A DNA stretch of 64,000 bases from Platycnemis pennipes (lineage: Eukaryota; Arthropoda; Insecta; Odonata; Platycnemididae), in contig OW121852.1 in assembly GCA_933228895.1 (NCBI GenBank), positions 108,273,544 to 108,337,543 of the forward strand, written 5' to 3'. Both the position numbers and the translations under genes were made by a program. The stretch's first letter is position 1. Each line of letters starts with the position of its first letter. Under the pieces are notes generated by a model, which was not told the origin of the DNA, did not search any database, and saw only the letters and a list, made by a program, of their open reading frames with translations. Positions 20,776 through 33,175 of this stretch are shown here, in pieces.

Positions 20776-20965
20776 GTAGGAACCCCTGAGAAGGGGTACA
20801 GTTAAAGTTGGCTAAGTCCCCTGAGTAAGTCCTTCTAGCATGGGCAGAGCACTACGTCACGGTCTTAAGGGTCGAAGATATAAATCCTGGTAAGCACATC
20901 GTTTGAGGGTTTAGTGCGAGGCGACCTGTACCAAAACCACCTAGATAATCTAGGTGGTGTTCCCT
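20776..20965 (+). repeat. SINE-like segment with tRNA-type boxes
   Basis: TAGCATGGGCAGAGCACTAC resembles an A box and GGGTCGAAGATATAAATCC a loose B box. A perfect 11-bp-arm hairpin (20936-20946 and 20948-20958) follows. The boxes are degenerate and the boundaries uncertain. Confidence 0.35.
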
Positions 20966-22165
20966 GTACCCTCATCAATTGAAATAACCTCAGTGTTAAA
21001 TACTACATTAATATGAGCTCTGTGGAAGATAATGAACTTATGAATCATAAATCGAAGTGGTAGAGGTTATACCAAAAGAGCAGAGGTCATATCGGGTTCA
21101 AATATTTATTATCAAAATTGGTCATAATTCAACATGTTATGTGTTCTCTTATGTAAACCGCCTTGTTGTTTTGGTTTCGTTATCTAATCAGTATTCCGGA
21201 AAAAATGAGATTGGCCGATATTTGCATAACTCACAATACTTCATGTTGACATTCTTAGTTATATTTAACGGCTACTCAACGAGTTTTTTTTGCCTGACGT
21301 AGATCATAAACATACTCATGTGCTAATTGGGAGTAGAAACGATTACGAGAGAGTTAAATACGACGAATAAATTTCCACTGCTGGAAATATGGGCATTTTA
21401 GGGGGCTCTACTCCAAAACTATTCTCGAAATTAAATTTTTAAAAACGCTGACATAAAACATTTAAATCATAACGCATGGGATGGGATTCATGACATCACA
21501 AAGCATATTGACTCATCATCATAGAATTCTGACGTGGTTTTCCGTACAGCACTTACTTTTATTAGTTACCAAGCCAAGCGCCGAAGGATTGTTTTTAATA
21601 GTACCCATATTCACTTTCAGCGGTGAATCATTGAATGCAAAGGACATTAAGAACGTTTCTCTCCAGTTCAAGTGAAAAAAAACTCTAAGACAGTACTTAA
21701 ATCAGTAACGCACAGGCATCAGGGCTTTATATTTACCATAAGGCGTACCAGGCGGCCGCCGCCAGGGGCCCCGCGACGGCTGGGGGTTCGCGAGAGAGAA
21801 AATGTAAATGTAGTTGTAAGTAACCTGACGCCTATTAGCAGAGTATTAATAGTGATAGATATTTGTACTCATACATTGTCTTAATATGCAAGGAAAATTC
21901 GATGTCTAGCTGCTAGGTTTCAAGATAACATGGGGGGCCTCATTCTAGATTCCGCCGGGGGCCTCAGGGGTCATAAATACGTCCCTGCAGGCCATTTGCA
22001 GAATTGTAAGCATTCTCATTCGTCGTTTCGCACGAGGCAATAAATTGCACATTTTTTAGCAGCATCATATCATGGAACTCGGAGGATGATACAGTGTATA
22101 CAAGGTATAGAATTATAACAGGGGCTGTCGTAAATGAATTTAGAAAATTCCCATTTAATTCGCTG
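20966..22165. other. No gene recognised; small GC-rich patches
   Basis: A GC-rich patch at 21748-21795 and a G-rich patch at 21930-21970 (GGGGGGCCTCATTC and CCGGGGGCCTCAGGG) break an AT-rich background. The latter may be a transposon remnant but has no partner I can find. Confidence 0.35.
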
Positions 22166-22210
22166 TTTTGCACTATGCAATTTTGCACTATGCAATTTTC
22201 CACTATACAT
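22166..22210. repeat. Three tandem 15-bp units
   Basis: TTTTGCACTATGCAA twice in succession, then a diverged third unit TTTTCCACTATACAT. Confidence 0.8.
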
Positions 22211-22984
22211 TTCTCCATGTATAGAACTACGCAATGAAAAGCCTCGCGTAGAACGGCCTTTACAAATAATATTATTCATTATCAATTTATGGCGAATATT
22301 TTACATACGGAACGGTAAGCGGCATTTTCTAGGCCAAACAGTCCTTTACCATTAAAGACTATTAATTAATCGTAATCATCTACCCGTTGTAGACACTCAT
22401 TAACATTTTTGTTTAAGGGGCGGTTTACTCCCCATTAGAGAAGATAAACTAGTCGTTTAGAGAAAGATGCGCTCCGTATCCTCAATGACGTTCTGGAGTT
22501 GTCAATTATCCAACCAAAAATGAAATATTTTATTCGCAACTTTGAAAACTCGGGTGAGATAGAACGCAAATCCTCTAATAACAGAAGAACTGTGTAATCC
22601 GATATTTAAAGGGCACTACCGGAAATTTTAATCCCAAGCGCCTGCTTTCATCCGAAAGCTTACAATGAACACGGAAAGAGTTTTCAACATCCCGTGCAAC
22701 ACTTTCATTAGAGCTCTTTGGTGAATGGAACACGTAAGTGGAAAAAAATTACAAGAGCTAAGGGTAGAGATAAAAGTCACCATTTGTCAAAGGGCAGTTC
22801 CACGCCCAAAAGACTGCTCTAAAATGCAAACATGAAATATCTTAAAATGTGTATGCAGAAATTTCCAGCGAATAAGTGATTTTATTTTGGATGAGCATCG
22901 TTTGTACAGGCCTCGGGAACAAAAATGCGAAAGAATCCACTATGGGTATATGTTATTATATTATTTCATGTCACATCAATTGCT
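22211..22984. other. No recognisable feature
   Basis: No gene or repeat family identified. Confidence 0.45.
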
Positions 22985-23152
22985 ATAAAACTCAAGGTGA
23001 AATTCCACAAAACTGTTTGTAGCCAACTATGTGACATTCTAAAAATCAGAATTTCACTTGGTTGCTGTTAATTTAAAATTATGGAATAGTTCCTTGGGTA
23101 TCCATTACGATGAATGGTACCTTGGTCTATGAAAACTATGGTCATACCTTGG

Positions 23153-23763
23153 ATGATCATCATCATCGGGTAACAATCCTAGGATTGGTTTACGCAGCCC
23201 TCCACGCGATTCTTCTATCTGCCAACCTCTTGATATTATCGTAATTACCTTGCGGAGACCTTACTCGGTCGACCCATTTAATCTTCATTCATTGGGTGGA
23301 AGCATTCAAAATTTGGTAGCACCAAATTTTGAATGCTTCCACCCTTTTCTTCTTCGTTGCTGTCATCGTTCATGCCTCAATGTCGTAAAGAAACATACTC
23401 CAGATGCATGTTCTCATGAATTGTTTCCTTATTTCTACGCTTGTTTTTCCAGCTGTAAGTTGATTCTTCTTTTGATAGAATGTTTTTTTTGCCTGGGCTA
23501 TTCTACTGACTATTACTTTCTTGCTTCGTTCATGGTTGGTTACTCTGCTTCCCAGGTAACAGAACTCTTTCACCTCATTCAGTTTTTGTTTTCCTAGTTT
23601 CATGTTGGTTTTGGCCTCTTCTTTCTAGCTGCACAGAATTATCTTAGTTTTCTTCGAATTGATCTTTAGCTGATATCTGGCCATTGTCCTTCCCATTGTA
23701 ATGAGAATTTTATTCAGATCCTTCTCTGTCTCTGCTATGAGTGCTATGTCAGGTTGGCTATGT
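23153..23763 (-). mobile_element. RTE-like LINE fragment, 5'-truncated, inside repeat R
   Basis: The minus strand encodes decayed end-of-RT sequence: IALIAETEKDLNKILITMG, INSKKTKIILCS, then KEFCYLGSRVT, IVSRIAQAKKTFYQKKNQL and VEIRKQFMRTCIWSMFLYD. The 3' end is a run of ATG repeats at 23153-23168. The 8-bp sequence TACCTTGG occurs at both edges (about 23143-23151 and 23764-23771), consistent with a target duplication. Same family as 46943-47440. RTE assignment is from motif order, not phylogeny. Confidence 0.7.
23294..23344. repeat. Perfect 24-bp-arm palindrome within the RTE ORF
   Basis: Arms 23294-23317 and 23321-23344 are exact inverses with a 3-nt loop. On the minus strand the first arm encodes the expected GWKHSKFG and the second is its inverted copy, adding a stop. 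It looks like a copy of the preceding coding sequence. Confidence 0.9.
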
Positions 23764-23778
23764 TACCTTGGTATTGAC

Positions 23779-24296
23779 CCCCCCAAGCACGCTCCTTAGA
23801 CCTCCTGACCGATTTTTAAGACGTAATCTAGTCTAAATCAACGGTGCTGATAACTTAAAACTTTGACGCGTTGCATGTCCACAGCCACTCGCTGAACATG
23901 GATGTACAGTACGATCTATCCCATCAACATTTTAAAAACCAAACTGATCTCATGTCAGCTTCACAGCATTCAACTCTGAAATCATACCTACTTCATCCGG
24001 GCTTAATGTATTATATGTATAATACTGCCTACCTTGAAAGCCACCTTGAAGGTGTGTTGCAGGGGGTGAGTTATCACTAATCATCAAACCACTAGGCACA
24101 TACACTAAAGTTTACTCACACTTCGTACCTAAGTAGAGATTTCTATGAATATCATGCGTGACACACATACCCAGTTCTACTCTTTATTCAACATTCAAAG
24201 AAACATATAAGAAGTTCTCCAGACATGCATTACACATAGGTATCACTATTTCATCCAAGGATGCCTAGATCCCAAAATGAAAAAAAAACATCTATG
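23779..24296 (+). repeat. Composite repeat, copy 2, with target duplication
   Basis: Same unit as 15071-15602. It is flanked by TTGGTATTGAC (23768-23778) and TTGGTATGAC (24297-24306), which fits a 10-11 bp target duplication within repeat R. The unit ends in an A-run plus a short tail (ACATCTATG). Contains an antisense LINE tail at 24015-24075. Confidence 0.75.
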
Positions 24297-24602
24297 TTGG
24301 TATGACCGCAGTTTTTGATTGCGGTCCTCTGTAGTTCTGCATATGTACCACCTGCCTTAAATTATTATACTCAAAGTACCCAATGCTATATGAAATAAAA
24401 TACCGTAATCTTAAACTCCATGTCATCTTCATACGCCCCTCTCGCTTAGCACATCCAAAACGGAGTCCTACATGTGACCAATATTTTTTCGCACCTGTTT
24501 CACCTGCGTTTCATTTTCTACGAAGGTGGCGCCTCGAAATCGTGCTGAAATCCCTCGTTGCGTACAATCTGCGTGGCTCTCCCCTCCCTCCACGTCCCGA
24601 GA

Positions 24603-25045
24603 CAGGTACGTAGCCATAAATTTGGGTCGGTGGGGAGTAACTTGAAACAAATCAGCCTTTCCCGTTCGATTCCGATGTGTTACAAATCTCTTCCCTTAAT
24701 TTTCAGTGCTTGGTATTTACTTGCACAGTGCCCATTCCTATCTCTTCTCCCTGGTAAAGTTCACTGCTTACCTTGTTATGAAGCAGTTAATTTAACCGGC
24801 CCAGAACAGAAGTTCAACGCATACATACATACATACACGCATACATACATATATCAGATTGAAAAGAACAATTGTTAACTACACACATGCATCAAACTAG
24901 TGATGAAGTTTCAAAACACTTAACACTTGAATTATACGCAGTGTAATCCGAATCATGCACACTTAAAATCAGAACAACAAAATTATTAGGAAAACATTTC
25001 AGGGGGACTGAAGCCCCAGAAGTCCCCCCCCTGGCTACGTGCCTG
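24603..25045. mobile_element. hAT-type MITE with perfect 8-bp target duplication
   Basis: Inverted tips CAGGTACGTAGCCA (left) and CAGGCACGTAGCCA (right, read on the other strand). The identical 8-bp direct repeat TCCCGAGA flanks it at 24595-24602 and 25046-25053. 443 bp with no transposase. The 8-bp duplication and CAG-type tips point to the hAT superfamily. Contains a CATA microsatellite at about 24819-24850 and a G/C-run near the right end. Confidence 0.85.
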
Positions 25046-25053
25046 TCCCGAGA

Positions 25054-26984
25054 GTCCATATCTACTATGCTTCCAAATTGTCCATCGCCAAATCAACCTT
25101 CACCTCTTTAGTGACACCTCCTGTTGAGTCCTTGTCTCCTGGCAACAGTTAGTTTCTCTTTAGTCAAGACGCTCCTCAATATATTTGCCTGCTTGCCCAA
25201 TAAGTCGTTAAATTACCACGCCGGTTAATGCGTCCTCATCTTTTTCATCGCGGCGACGAATTATCTATTTGGTGACTATGAAACGGGCCCCGACCGTCAA
25301 CTTTTATTGCTGGGGATCGCCAATATCCGCCGAGAGGAAAAGTGGAGCTAGCTCCGACGAAGCGCTCGTACGTGTGCGAGCGATTAATTTGGAGAGGATG
25401 CCAGTCCTTGCCGCCTCCCAGCTGGAGGACCCCCGTGTGTGTATGTGTGTCCTTCTCTCATGAGGGCGTTTAATGGGTGCGGAAGAGCGGGAGGGAATGG
25501 TGCGGCAGCGAAAAGGGAGGATGTGGGCGTATTATATATGGCTTTGTGTACAAGAGAGGAAAGGAAGCGAGGTAGGGGAGCAGAATCAAAGAGGCAGAGA
25601 GAGAAGAGGTTATGGAAGACGAATTGTAATTACGAGTCCAGTACAAGAGTTAAACTCTAAGGGCAAAAGATCTAGCTCAGAGACACGCTTTATTTGCTTT
25701 ATTTTTCCCGTGGTGGTTTGTGGAAGTCGATGGGCGTGAGAGGTCAGGCATTTTATCAGGGGAAATATAGATTACAATGTATTATGAAAGGGAAAAACAT
25801 TAATACAGATAAGTGATGTGTGAGAATTGGAAAAAAATGTACAGGATCTGAGGAAAAACAAGAACGGTTCACTTTTCTTCGTGTGTCTTATGCTCGTTTC
25901 CTATTCAATGTACTTTCTTCTATGCCAGACAGGAGTCAGTTTCCGGCTCTTTCTCAGTTTTAGTTTTCTTCAGCCTCTCTTTACCTTTACCTCGCTCAAG
26001 GCCTTAGCCCGTTGCATAAATCTGCGGTTTTAAATTTGAGTACCGTAGGGTGGCTTGCTCTCAGAGGTGGTCATTAGAGTAGGGAATACAGTACTCGTTG
26101 ATCCACTTGGAGAAATTAAAATGATTCACCATATGAATGGGATGATGTTTTGTCTGGCGATGATTTAATTTCGTAGCCTACTCTAAGAAATCAGAAAATA
26201 TGGGTTGTTTGTAAAAACTTGCAAGAGAAAAAGGTAAAGGCGTGCGTGGGACCTTGAGAAAATGGAAACTTTTGTAAGGGGTAATCCTTTATGGTTTGAG
26301 GGAGGGTAGGCCCTTGACCCTCCTGCGGACATGACTACGGAAAGCTTCCAGGGAAAATAACTGTCATCGGTATCACGCCAAGCTTCCTGAGATTTTTTGA
26401 GTTAACGCTGCCATATCTTCTGTAGCGTCTAGCCAGAAACGAACTTAGGTTTCATTCGTGATGTTCTACCGACCGGATATGTTTTCTCAGACCTCTTCTT
26501 TCGTTCGTGAAACCGCTTTTTAAAAGTTTTAGCTTTCGTTAATATCTATATTTATATTAACAGAAACCATAAAGACACTGTTAAGTTTTTAAAGACCAAG
26601 GAAAATATAAGCATAATAATAATGCACTTGGCATTCAGTATCCAAAGAGATGTCAGCATTTTGAAAGGTTCATCGTATATCAATTCTTTCTTCACGCTTC
26701 CCATACGGTCATCCTCTTCCTACCTTTTCCTTTCGTCTCTGGCACTTTACACTCTTCGTGATAAAGAAAACGAAACTAGAACTATTTTAACACTGTATTC
26801 ACAAGTAGAACACTAGCCATGGTTTCAACACACAAGTCTCATTATCAAGGTACATGATGATGACATGTGCGTGGTGATGTTAAAGTCCATAATGTCCATG
26901 ACCATGTCAATGTCCATGATGATGTCAATGATAACAAAATTTGGCAATTTACTTCATGTAACATCTGTCGTCATAACATTCAAG
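25054..26984. other. No gene recognised; GC-richer block at 25200-25740
   Basis: The GC-richer block has several overlapping open frames on one strand (25269-25739) but no domain or clear splice signals; it could be a promoter or non-coding exon. At 26850-26940 there is imperfect repetition of ATGTCCATGATG-type units. Confidence 0.35.
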
Positions 26985-27190
26985 GCACAATACCATAAAA
27001 GCCGTCCTATAGGGAACTATGTGCCATTCTAAAGGTCAATATTTCACTTGGCTGCTGTCATTTTAAAATTGTGGAAATAGTGCCGCGGATATTCATGACG
27101 ACGAATGGTACACTTTGGTATGACCACACTTTTCATTGGATGTCCTCTTTAGTTCCGCATGCGTCCTTTTTACCATGTAGTATTCTATCC
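26985..27190 (+). repeat. Unnamed repeat R, copy 2
   Basis: Matches 22985-23150 and 24297-24350 in order without interruption: TATTTCACTTGGCTGCTGTC, GAATGGTACACTTTGGTATG and TCCTCTTTAGTTCCGCATGC. It serves as the empty-site reference for the two nested insertions. Confidence 0.6.
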
Positions 27191-28619
27191 AAACTGCCAA
27201 CAGGTATTACATTAGACCCTCACATAGCGCGAGGTTAGGTTCCTTGAAATCGTCGCGTCTGGTAAAATCTCTAAAAACTCCAACCACTGTGAAGCTTGCA
27301 CTCAGAGTTAAGCATGCAATTCAATAAAGGAATTGAAATCAAATAGCCAGCCGACGAGATGTACTAAACACTACTACCAAACACTCTCGCAGTTGACACT
27401 CTAGTAATGAAAAAACCAGGTGTCACCCACGCTACGGAACCCGGCCCGGAGGAAAGGATCACTTCACCCTTGGCCGACGGCGACTAATAATTCCAACAAC
27501 TTAAGAAGATGCGGAAGGTCCCTTTGTTACAGGCGGAGAGCAAAAGGGTTTCGCTAAGACAGGGAAAAACCCTTGGATCGGCAGCCGGAGCGGGTGGTTA
27601 TTGTACCGCACTCCGCGCTGTACAGGACAAGGATGTAGCCCGAACATAAAATAAATGCAAAGAAACATCGCTTTGCGTTCTGTACAATTCTCTCAATCAA
27701 ACATAACACCTATGAATTGAGTAAAAATAATGTAAGTTAAGAGTTTTGACGAACAGGATTTATTTGGTTATGCTTCATTATTAAGCTATTTCCGATAATT
27801 TATTTCCTTCCTCTGTGTATAATTATGCGATTTTACACAAGTAGAGCCTGTGGAGATCGATAGCAACACAAATATATTAAAAAAGACGAAAAGGCCCGAT
27901 ATGTTCCTTATGGCTTGAAAACACTTGCTCGCATCACGGCATTTCCAGCTCCCGGAGTTCGTCTCAGGCTCCGGACGCGCGTACGAAAAATCAAATGTAA
28001 TTTTCGGCTTCGCAAACGAATTTTCAATTTTATTTCAGATCTACCTTTAGAAAGCTCCAAATATTGAATTAGTATGAAACACCTGACTGGCACTTTCGTA
28101 AAACGCTGGATATTTACTACTTAATATGAAATTTTGCTTGAAAATAGCGTCCGCCATTTTGTTACGTAACATCACCTAAATTTAGGAAAAACACTCCCAA
28201 AGTTAAGCACAGTTAATTAAAAGAAAGGTTTTCGCAGACCTTGTAGTTTTTTATCCTACCCAATTCCTCCCACAGCGTCAATCTCAACGTAAATAGGAAG
28301 ATTTTCATAGAAAACTGAATTCGGGTGTAATTTTGGAATTTTGGTTATGTTTGAGCCCCTGTATCTCGGTAACGGCGACAGAAGATGACCAATGACATGC
28401 CATTCCTTGGTTGACAATCAAATGTGAGTGTTTGTACCAAGTTTCATGATTCTATCTCAAAAAAAACCATTTCGGAATTATGTCTAGATATTTTCGATTT
28501 CAGCCCACTGTGCAGCGTACGAATGGTGTAGTGGAAAGGGGCATAAGAACCTCTTTAATTTCTCGCAATTTTCTCAGCACGGCTGTGGTGCTACACTAAT
28601 CACCTTCCTAACCTCAAGT
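27191..28619. other. No recognisable gene
   Basis: A GC-richer segment at 27425-27620 stands out but matches nothing else here. The rest is AT-rich. Confidence 0.35.
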
Positions 28620-28925
28620 GTGGAAAATTCTCATTCTCCTCCGGTCTCTTCCCTCCAACCGAGGTCGGTCAGGTTAGAGAGGATACTGAACACAGCTCAC
28701 AAAGTACTTAGCTAATTGACATGAGAAATTTACATGTAAGGGTGGAAGGACCAGTTCCTTTGCCACCAGGGCTTACCCAGAAGGCACTGGAAAATCCTTG
28801 GATACTAATAAAATCTCGTAGCTTGGGTTTAAGCTGGAAGTTCTCTGAGACCCCTACTAGAATTGCAGTGATATCTTCCGTCGGTAGCTGAACGCTCTAC
28901 CCACAGGGTTACCACGCCAATTTTT
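28620..28925 (-). repeat. SINE-like segment
   Basis: On the minus strand, CGTGGTAACCCTGTGGGTAG then AGCGTTCAGCTACCG resembles a tRNA-type A-box head. The expected B box is poorly preserved. Probably an old tRNA-derived SINE of a different family from the 11880 copy. Confidence 0.4.
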
Positions 28926-30240
28926 GTTTATTTTCTGATTTATTTATTTTACAGGCATCCTTTTTTTTGCTTTCCTGCTTTCATAGTTAGCTTCGGCTGC
29001 CTTTTCCGTGGGAATCTCATGATTTGATTGCTTACTGTTAATCCTAATTCCATGACAAGCCATACTGCCCAAACCAGCCAACATATGCTGCTAAATGTTT
29101 TCTAAATCACTTATAACTATGCTGAATACAATGATAGGCTTCCTTAAGTCAGGAAAAAATATAATATGACTCTTAGATAAAAATAAAGAAATCAAATACT
29201 AAGTTTTTTTAGAATTTGGGTATTTGAGGAGTGATAAAGTTTATAAGAATAGGCTTTTACTCGAAGAGTTTAAACATTTTTGGGATTCTCCGGGCCAAGC
29301 TTTGAGCGAAAAAATTAGAGTAATTGTAATAAACTAATGTTTGCATTTATCACAAAGGACTTGGATTATGTACACCCACTGCCAAATCACTCACTGGTAC
29401 CACTCCAAATTAAGAAATGCGATCTAAATTGATTTATATTTCTATCTAGAACATTCATATTTTCTCAGTCTAAAAGTATTACCAATAGATGGCCAACAAA
29501 ACCGCTCGAAAAAAGTTGAGATAGAATTATAATCGACCGATGGATCACAAAACCACTTCACGGTTCCATAAGTAGCATAGAAGTTCAGCTCGGAAGCAAA
29601 ATACGAAGCGAAAAATTTTAGCTCTTATAATCGGAAACCCGCATGGAAACCTTGTTGTTCAAGCTCCATTAAGGCGAAGCCGTACGTAACCATGCTCATG
29701 TTTAAGCTTTAAACTGGGAGAAAGAACTCACTCATGAGCTGTGAAAAGTCACTGACACCGGAGTAAACTTAAGCTTGAGTGTTACACCACGTAACTCGAC
29801 ATGCATTAACGGGAAACGCCGTCTCAACGTCTCATTCATTTTCCACTAATTAACTCATTCTCACAAAGACACAGCAAAACCAATGATCGTGTTTCCAGCA
29901 GTATTCTATTCATGCTCGTAATCTATCATTCTCAATCAATTACTTTCAATGGTAATGTGATTAATATTTTTTTAGTTCGTAATAAATTATTTTATGGAAA
30001 TTACTGATTATATAAGCAATTCAACATAGTAAGATAACAAATTGACACCTGAGAAATATCAGATTTTTACCATTATTTAATAGTAAATGCAGTAACACTG
30101 GTTAAGCTCTGGCCGGAAAGGAGAAATATGTACTAAATTCAAGATTAGAGGCCTGCTGTTCATTTAGCCTTTAAGAAGCCGGTATTGGTATCCAAACCAT
30201 TGAATCCAAATTACGCAAGGAGGGATGATACAGCATTGAT
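28926..30240. other. No recognisable feature
   Basis: AT-rich, no open frame with a domain, no repeat family identified. Confidence 0.45.
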
Positions 30241-30400
30241 CAGCATGCTGAACAGAATGCATCGATAGTATGTATGTACGTAGCGTAATGTGCTATCGAG
30301 CTCAAACGCATGTGTATGTATGGACTTTGTTGTATGTTCTTAGTGGACGAAGACGCCCAAGGACAATAAATTTAATAATAATAATTTTTTATTGTTCATT
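30241..30400 (+). repeat. LINE-type 3' end with AAT tail
   Basis: CCCAAGGACAATAAATTTAATAATAATAAT resembles the 3' end at 62396-62436 (GTCCTAGAACAATAAACTTT then ATT repeats). The coding part is not preserved. Confidence 0.35.
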
Positions 30401-30934
30401 TGGTCTAATAATAGGACAAAGAACATGGTCAAATGGAAAATAGTACAAATAGAAAAGAGACATGCAGAAAAACAAATCAATTATAAATTATCACACATGA
30501 ATTCGTCCAGGTGGTAATAGGCTTTAGCTAGTAGCAGCCTCCTTCATTCACGCTTGAAAGTATCAATACTGGACTGAGTTTTTATATTCAAAGGTATTTC
30601 TATTCTTTTCTATTCTAGCGTAAATAATTTTAAGAAAATCCCCATTGAATCAGAAAAGGAGCATCTTTGTAAAAATAAGGATATAGGTATGCATTGTGAT
30701 CTCGAACATTCGGAGCAAATGCCAAAAAAAACAGCTCCAATCTATTACAAATCTAATGAATCTTACAAACACTAGCATGAAGATATAAAAACATTCCCAT
30801 AAAATGATTAATTCGGCCTTTTTCCTTCATTAGTTGTAGCAGTTGTCTTAGATTTTAGGCACTCCAACGATTGAAGCTATACGGTACGTCTAACCTAGGA
30901 TCTTAATCCTGGGGAAAAAACAACGTCCATGCCC
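30401..30934. other. No recognisable feature
   Basis: Nothing identified before the tRNA-like segment. Confidence 0.45.
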
Positions 30935-31005
30935 TTGGCGGGAATTGAACCCGCAACCTTTGCGTCGCGAGGCCTGCGCGTTACCGGCCTGGTCGACTCT
31001 GTCCT
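30935..31005 (-). repeat. tRNA-like segment (SINE head or tRNA pseudogene)
   Basis: On the minus strand a T arm is intact: GCGGG pairs with CCCGC around TTCAATT, giving the B box GGTTCAATTCC at 30941-30951. Upstream GACCAGGCCGGTAACGCG fits a D arm. The acceptor ends do not pair, so it is not a functional tRNA. Confidence 0.5.
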
Positions 31006-31719
31006 TAAAATATTTCTCCCCCGAGAAATGAACTGAATTTTATTCTCTCTCCTCGGTTGACTAGCGGAGATGGGATCCGGAGATGGATGTTTTCCTGAGG
31101 AAGACTTAAATCTTCTCGTTGCACAGCAACGAAAAGAGAAATGGGAGTTTCCGCGCCGTAAAGAAGATAGGAACTGAAATACGAGTCAAGAAAATAAAAA
31201 GGGATTAGAAAGGACAAAGGGCAAGTCTCGAAGTGGAGTTACATGACTCGCTTGCCCAAATGAAAGAAGATTTCAATTAATTCCCATGTGGATGGAATGC
31301 TTTTTGAGAAATAAGTGAAAACAGTGCGGACTTAGATTTTCGTAAGGAGAGCTCATCGCTATCAGTCTGGCAGAATTTTCGACCAGTACTTTCGAAGTCA
31401 ATGAGGAACTGTGACATGACCTCATCGTGCGTCTGTGACAAGGAAATTACAGGGAAAATACTTAACCGTTGAAACTCTGAAAGACTAACTAGGGAAGAAG
31501 ATAAATATGGCGCATTCAAAGTAAATATTAATATAATATTTCTTTATGAAATCACCGACCATTAACCAAGCCATACATGGATCTCTTTGCGAATAATGAT
31601 CCTATAGGCGACATTGCAATCACCAAAAAAGACCATTAAACCATCTAAATTCAATTAATCCCAAGACCCGTTGGATATATCAACGAGATTGTTTTAAGAG
31701 AGGCAATCAGATAGGTACT
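31006..31719. other. No recognisable gene
   Basis: Open frames on the minus strand at 31005-31217 and 31277-31519 show no domain. Confidence 0.4.
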
Positions 31720-33175
31720 GTACCATACTTAGAAGTTATATTTAATAAATCATTGGAAGACGGTAAAGTGCAAAAGGACTAAAAAATTAAGCATGTAAAA
31801 CTCTTTTATTTAAAAACGAAAGCAGAGGATTCAGGAGATTACAGCCCAATATCACTGTCCTCGACTTCTTGAAAAATTCTTTAGCAATAACAATAAAGTG
31901 GCTGGATATTCAAAATGTCTTCAATAAAAAAATAACACGATTTTCTCAAAACTAGATGTGAAATAGCTAGAATTATCTCTTCAGAGCTAACATAAACAAT
32001 GTGATTTGAAAAAAACAGGAAGATCAATTACTTTGGAATTCAAGAAAGAATTTGACAAGGTTCCTCAAGATATGTTTCTATTCAACCTCCTAGAATATTG
32101 AATTAATTAAAAGACGTTGAATTTGATAAGTATCAATCGACAGAAGCAACTCTGATATGGTTGGGGTAACCTCCGGTGCTGCAAAAGAAATGTTTTCGGT
32201 ATTGTGTTATTCCTCATTTACATCAATAATATTAACAGTTAATTTTCTTGTATCCTAAGATAATTTTCTGATGATGCGATCGTCTACTGAGAATCAAGTA
32301 CAAAAACAGACTATGAGTCCCTCACAACCAATCTTCATTGCATCAATCCTTGGGGTCAAAACCAAAATCTTTTAAAAAATGCACTATATGTATATAAGAT
32401 ACACCTTATATAGTACACCAGATATAACCACTATCTTAGAATCGTGATTGCAATGTTGGTGGATTAGGCATAAGTGTGGCAACTGAAGTTTATCTGGGCA
32501 TCACTCTTACTTAAAATTTAATAGGGGGGAATAATAATCAAAATACTTTAGGAAAAGCGCTGGCGAGACCGGAATTGATTCAAACGAATTGTTGGAAAGC
32601 GCTAAAATAAAAAACTAAAAGAAATATATTATTTCGCATTTTTAGGATTAATCTAAAGTATACAACAAACATTTGGGGTCTAATGAATAAAGGTTCAAAT
32701 CGGGAACTGAATAAGATACATAGGGAAGCAGTGTGTTCAGTAACTAACTCATATGGACGTACAGATCGCGTCCCGCGGCCAAGGAGCATGTTTGGGAAAT
32801 CCTGGAGACAAAATGGTTGTTCACAAAATCAAAGTTTCTTCGAAAATTTAAATCACAAGAATTCGAATCTGACACTGCAGACATATATCTACTCCCACAC
32901 TACATCAGCAGGACTGACAGAAGCGGCAAATGAAGAGAAATGAACCGTCGGACTGAACGGTATAAGAATTCTTTTTTCCCACGCACAATACCCGACTCTA
33001 ACGAAAAAATATAATTGTTTCAAACAAATTACTCACCACTATTCAATATTATTATGATTTTTTTATTTCAGATAAACTCAATTTCTCGACTGGTGACATA
33101 TCACCCCCTGCCACACTCCGTTACGGAGCGCCGCGGCCGGCGGTTCGCAGGTAAAAATGTGGATATAGATGAATG
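31720..33175 (+). mobile_element. CR1-like LINE D, heavily decayed, with tail
   Basis: Order and motifs match LINE B: EVIFNKSLEDGKVQKD, SGDYSPISLSSTS, then LEFKKEFDKVPQDM, VGVTSGAAKEM, ISVATEVYLGITL and at the end the blocks VCSVTNSYGRTD and YKNSFFPRTIPD (some across frame shifts). The 3' tail at 33105-33175 keeps TCACCCCCTGCCACACTCCG and GGATATAGATG. Many stops and frame shifts make it an old, inactive copy. Confidence 0.75.

Larger units (their letters stand above)
22985..24365 (+). repeat. Unnamed repeat R, copy 1, split by two insertions
   Basis: 22985-23150 matches 26985-27140 (shared ATTTCACTTGG.TGCTGT, TTTAAAATT, GAATGGTAC). Its continuation, TTGGTATGACCGCAG then TCCTCTGTAG, appears only at 24297-24350. 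The intervening sequence is an RTE fragment and a composite repeat. The uninterrupted copy at 26985-27190 shows the original order. Confidence 0.65.

Noticed and set aside
25269..25739. Possible gene in GC-richer block
   Set aside because: Several overlapping frames with low-complexity, arginine-rich products; no domain, no phase-compatible splice partner.
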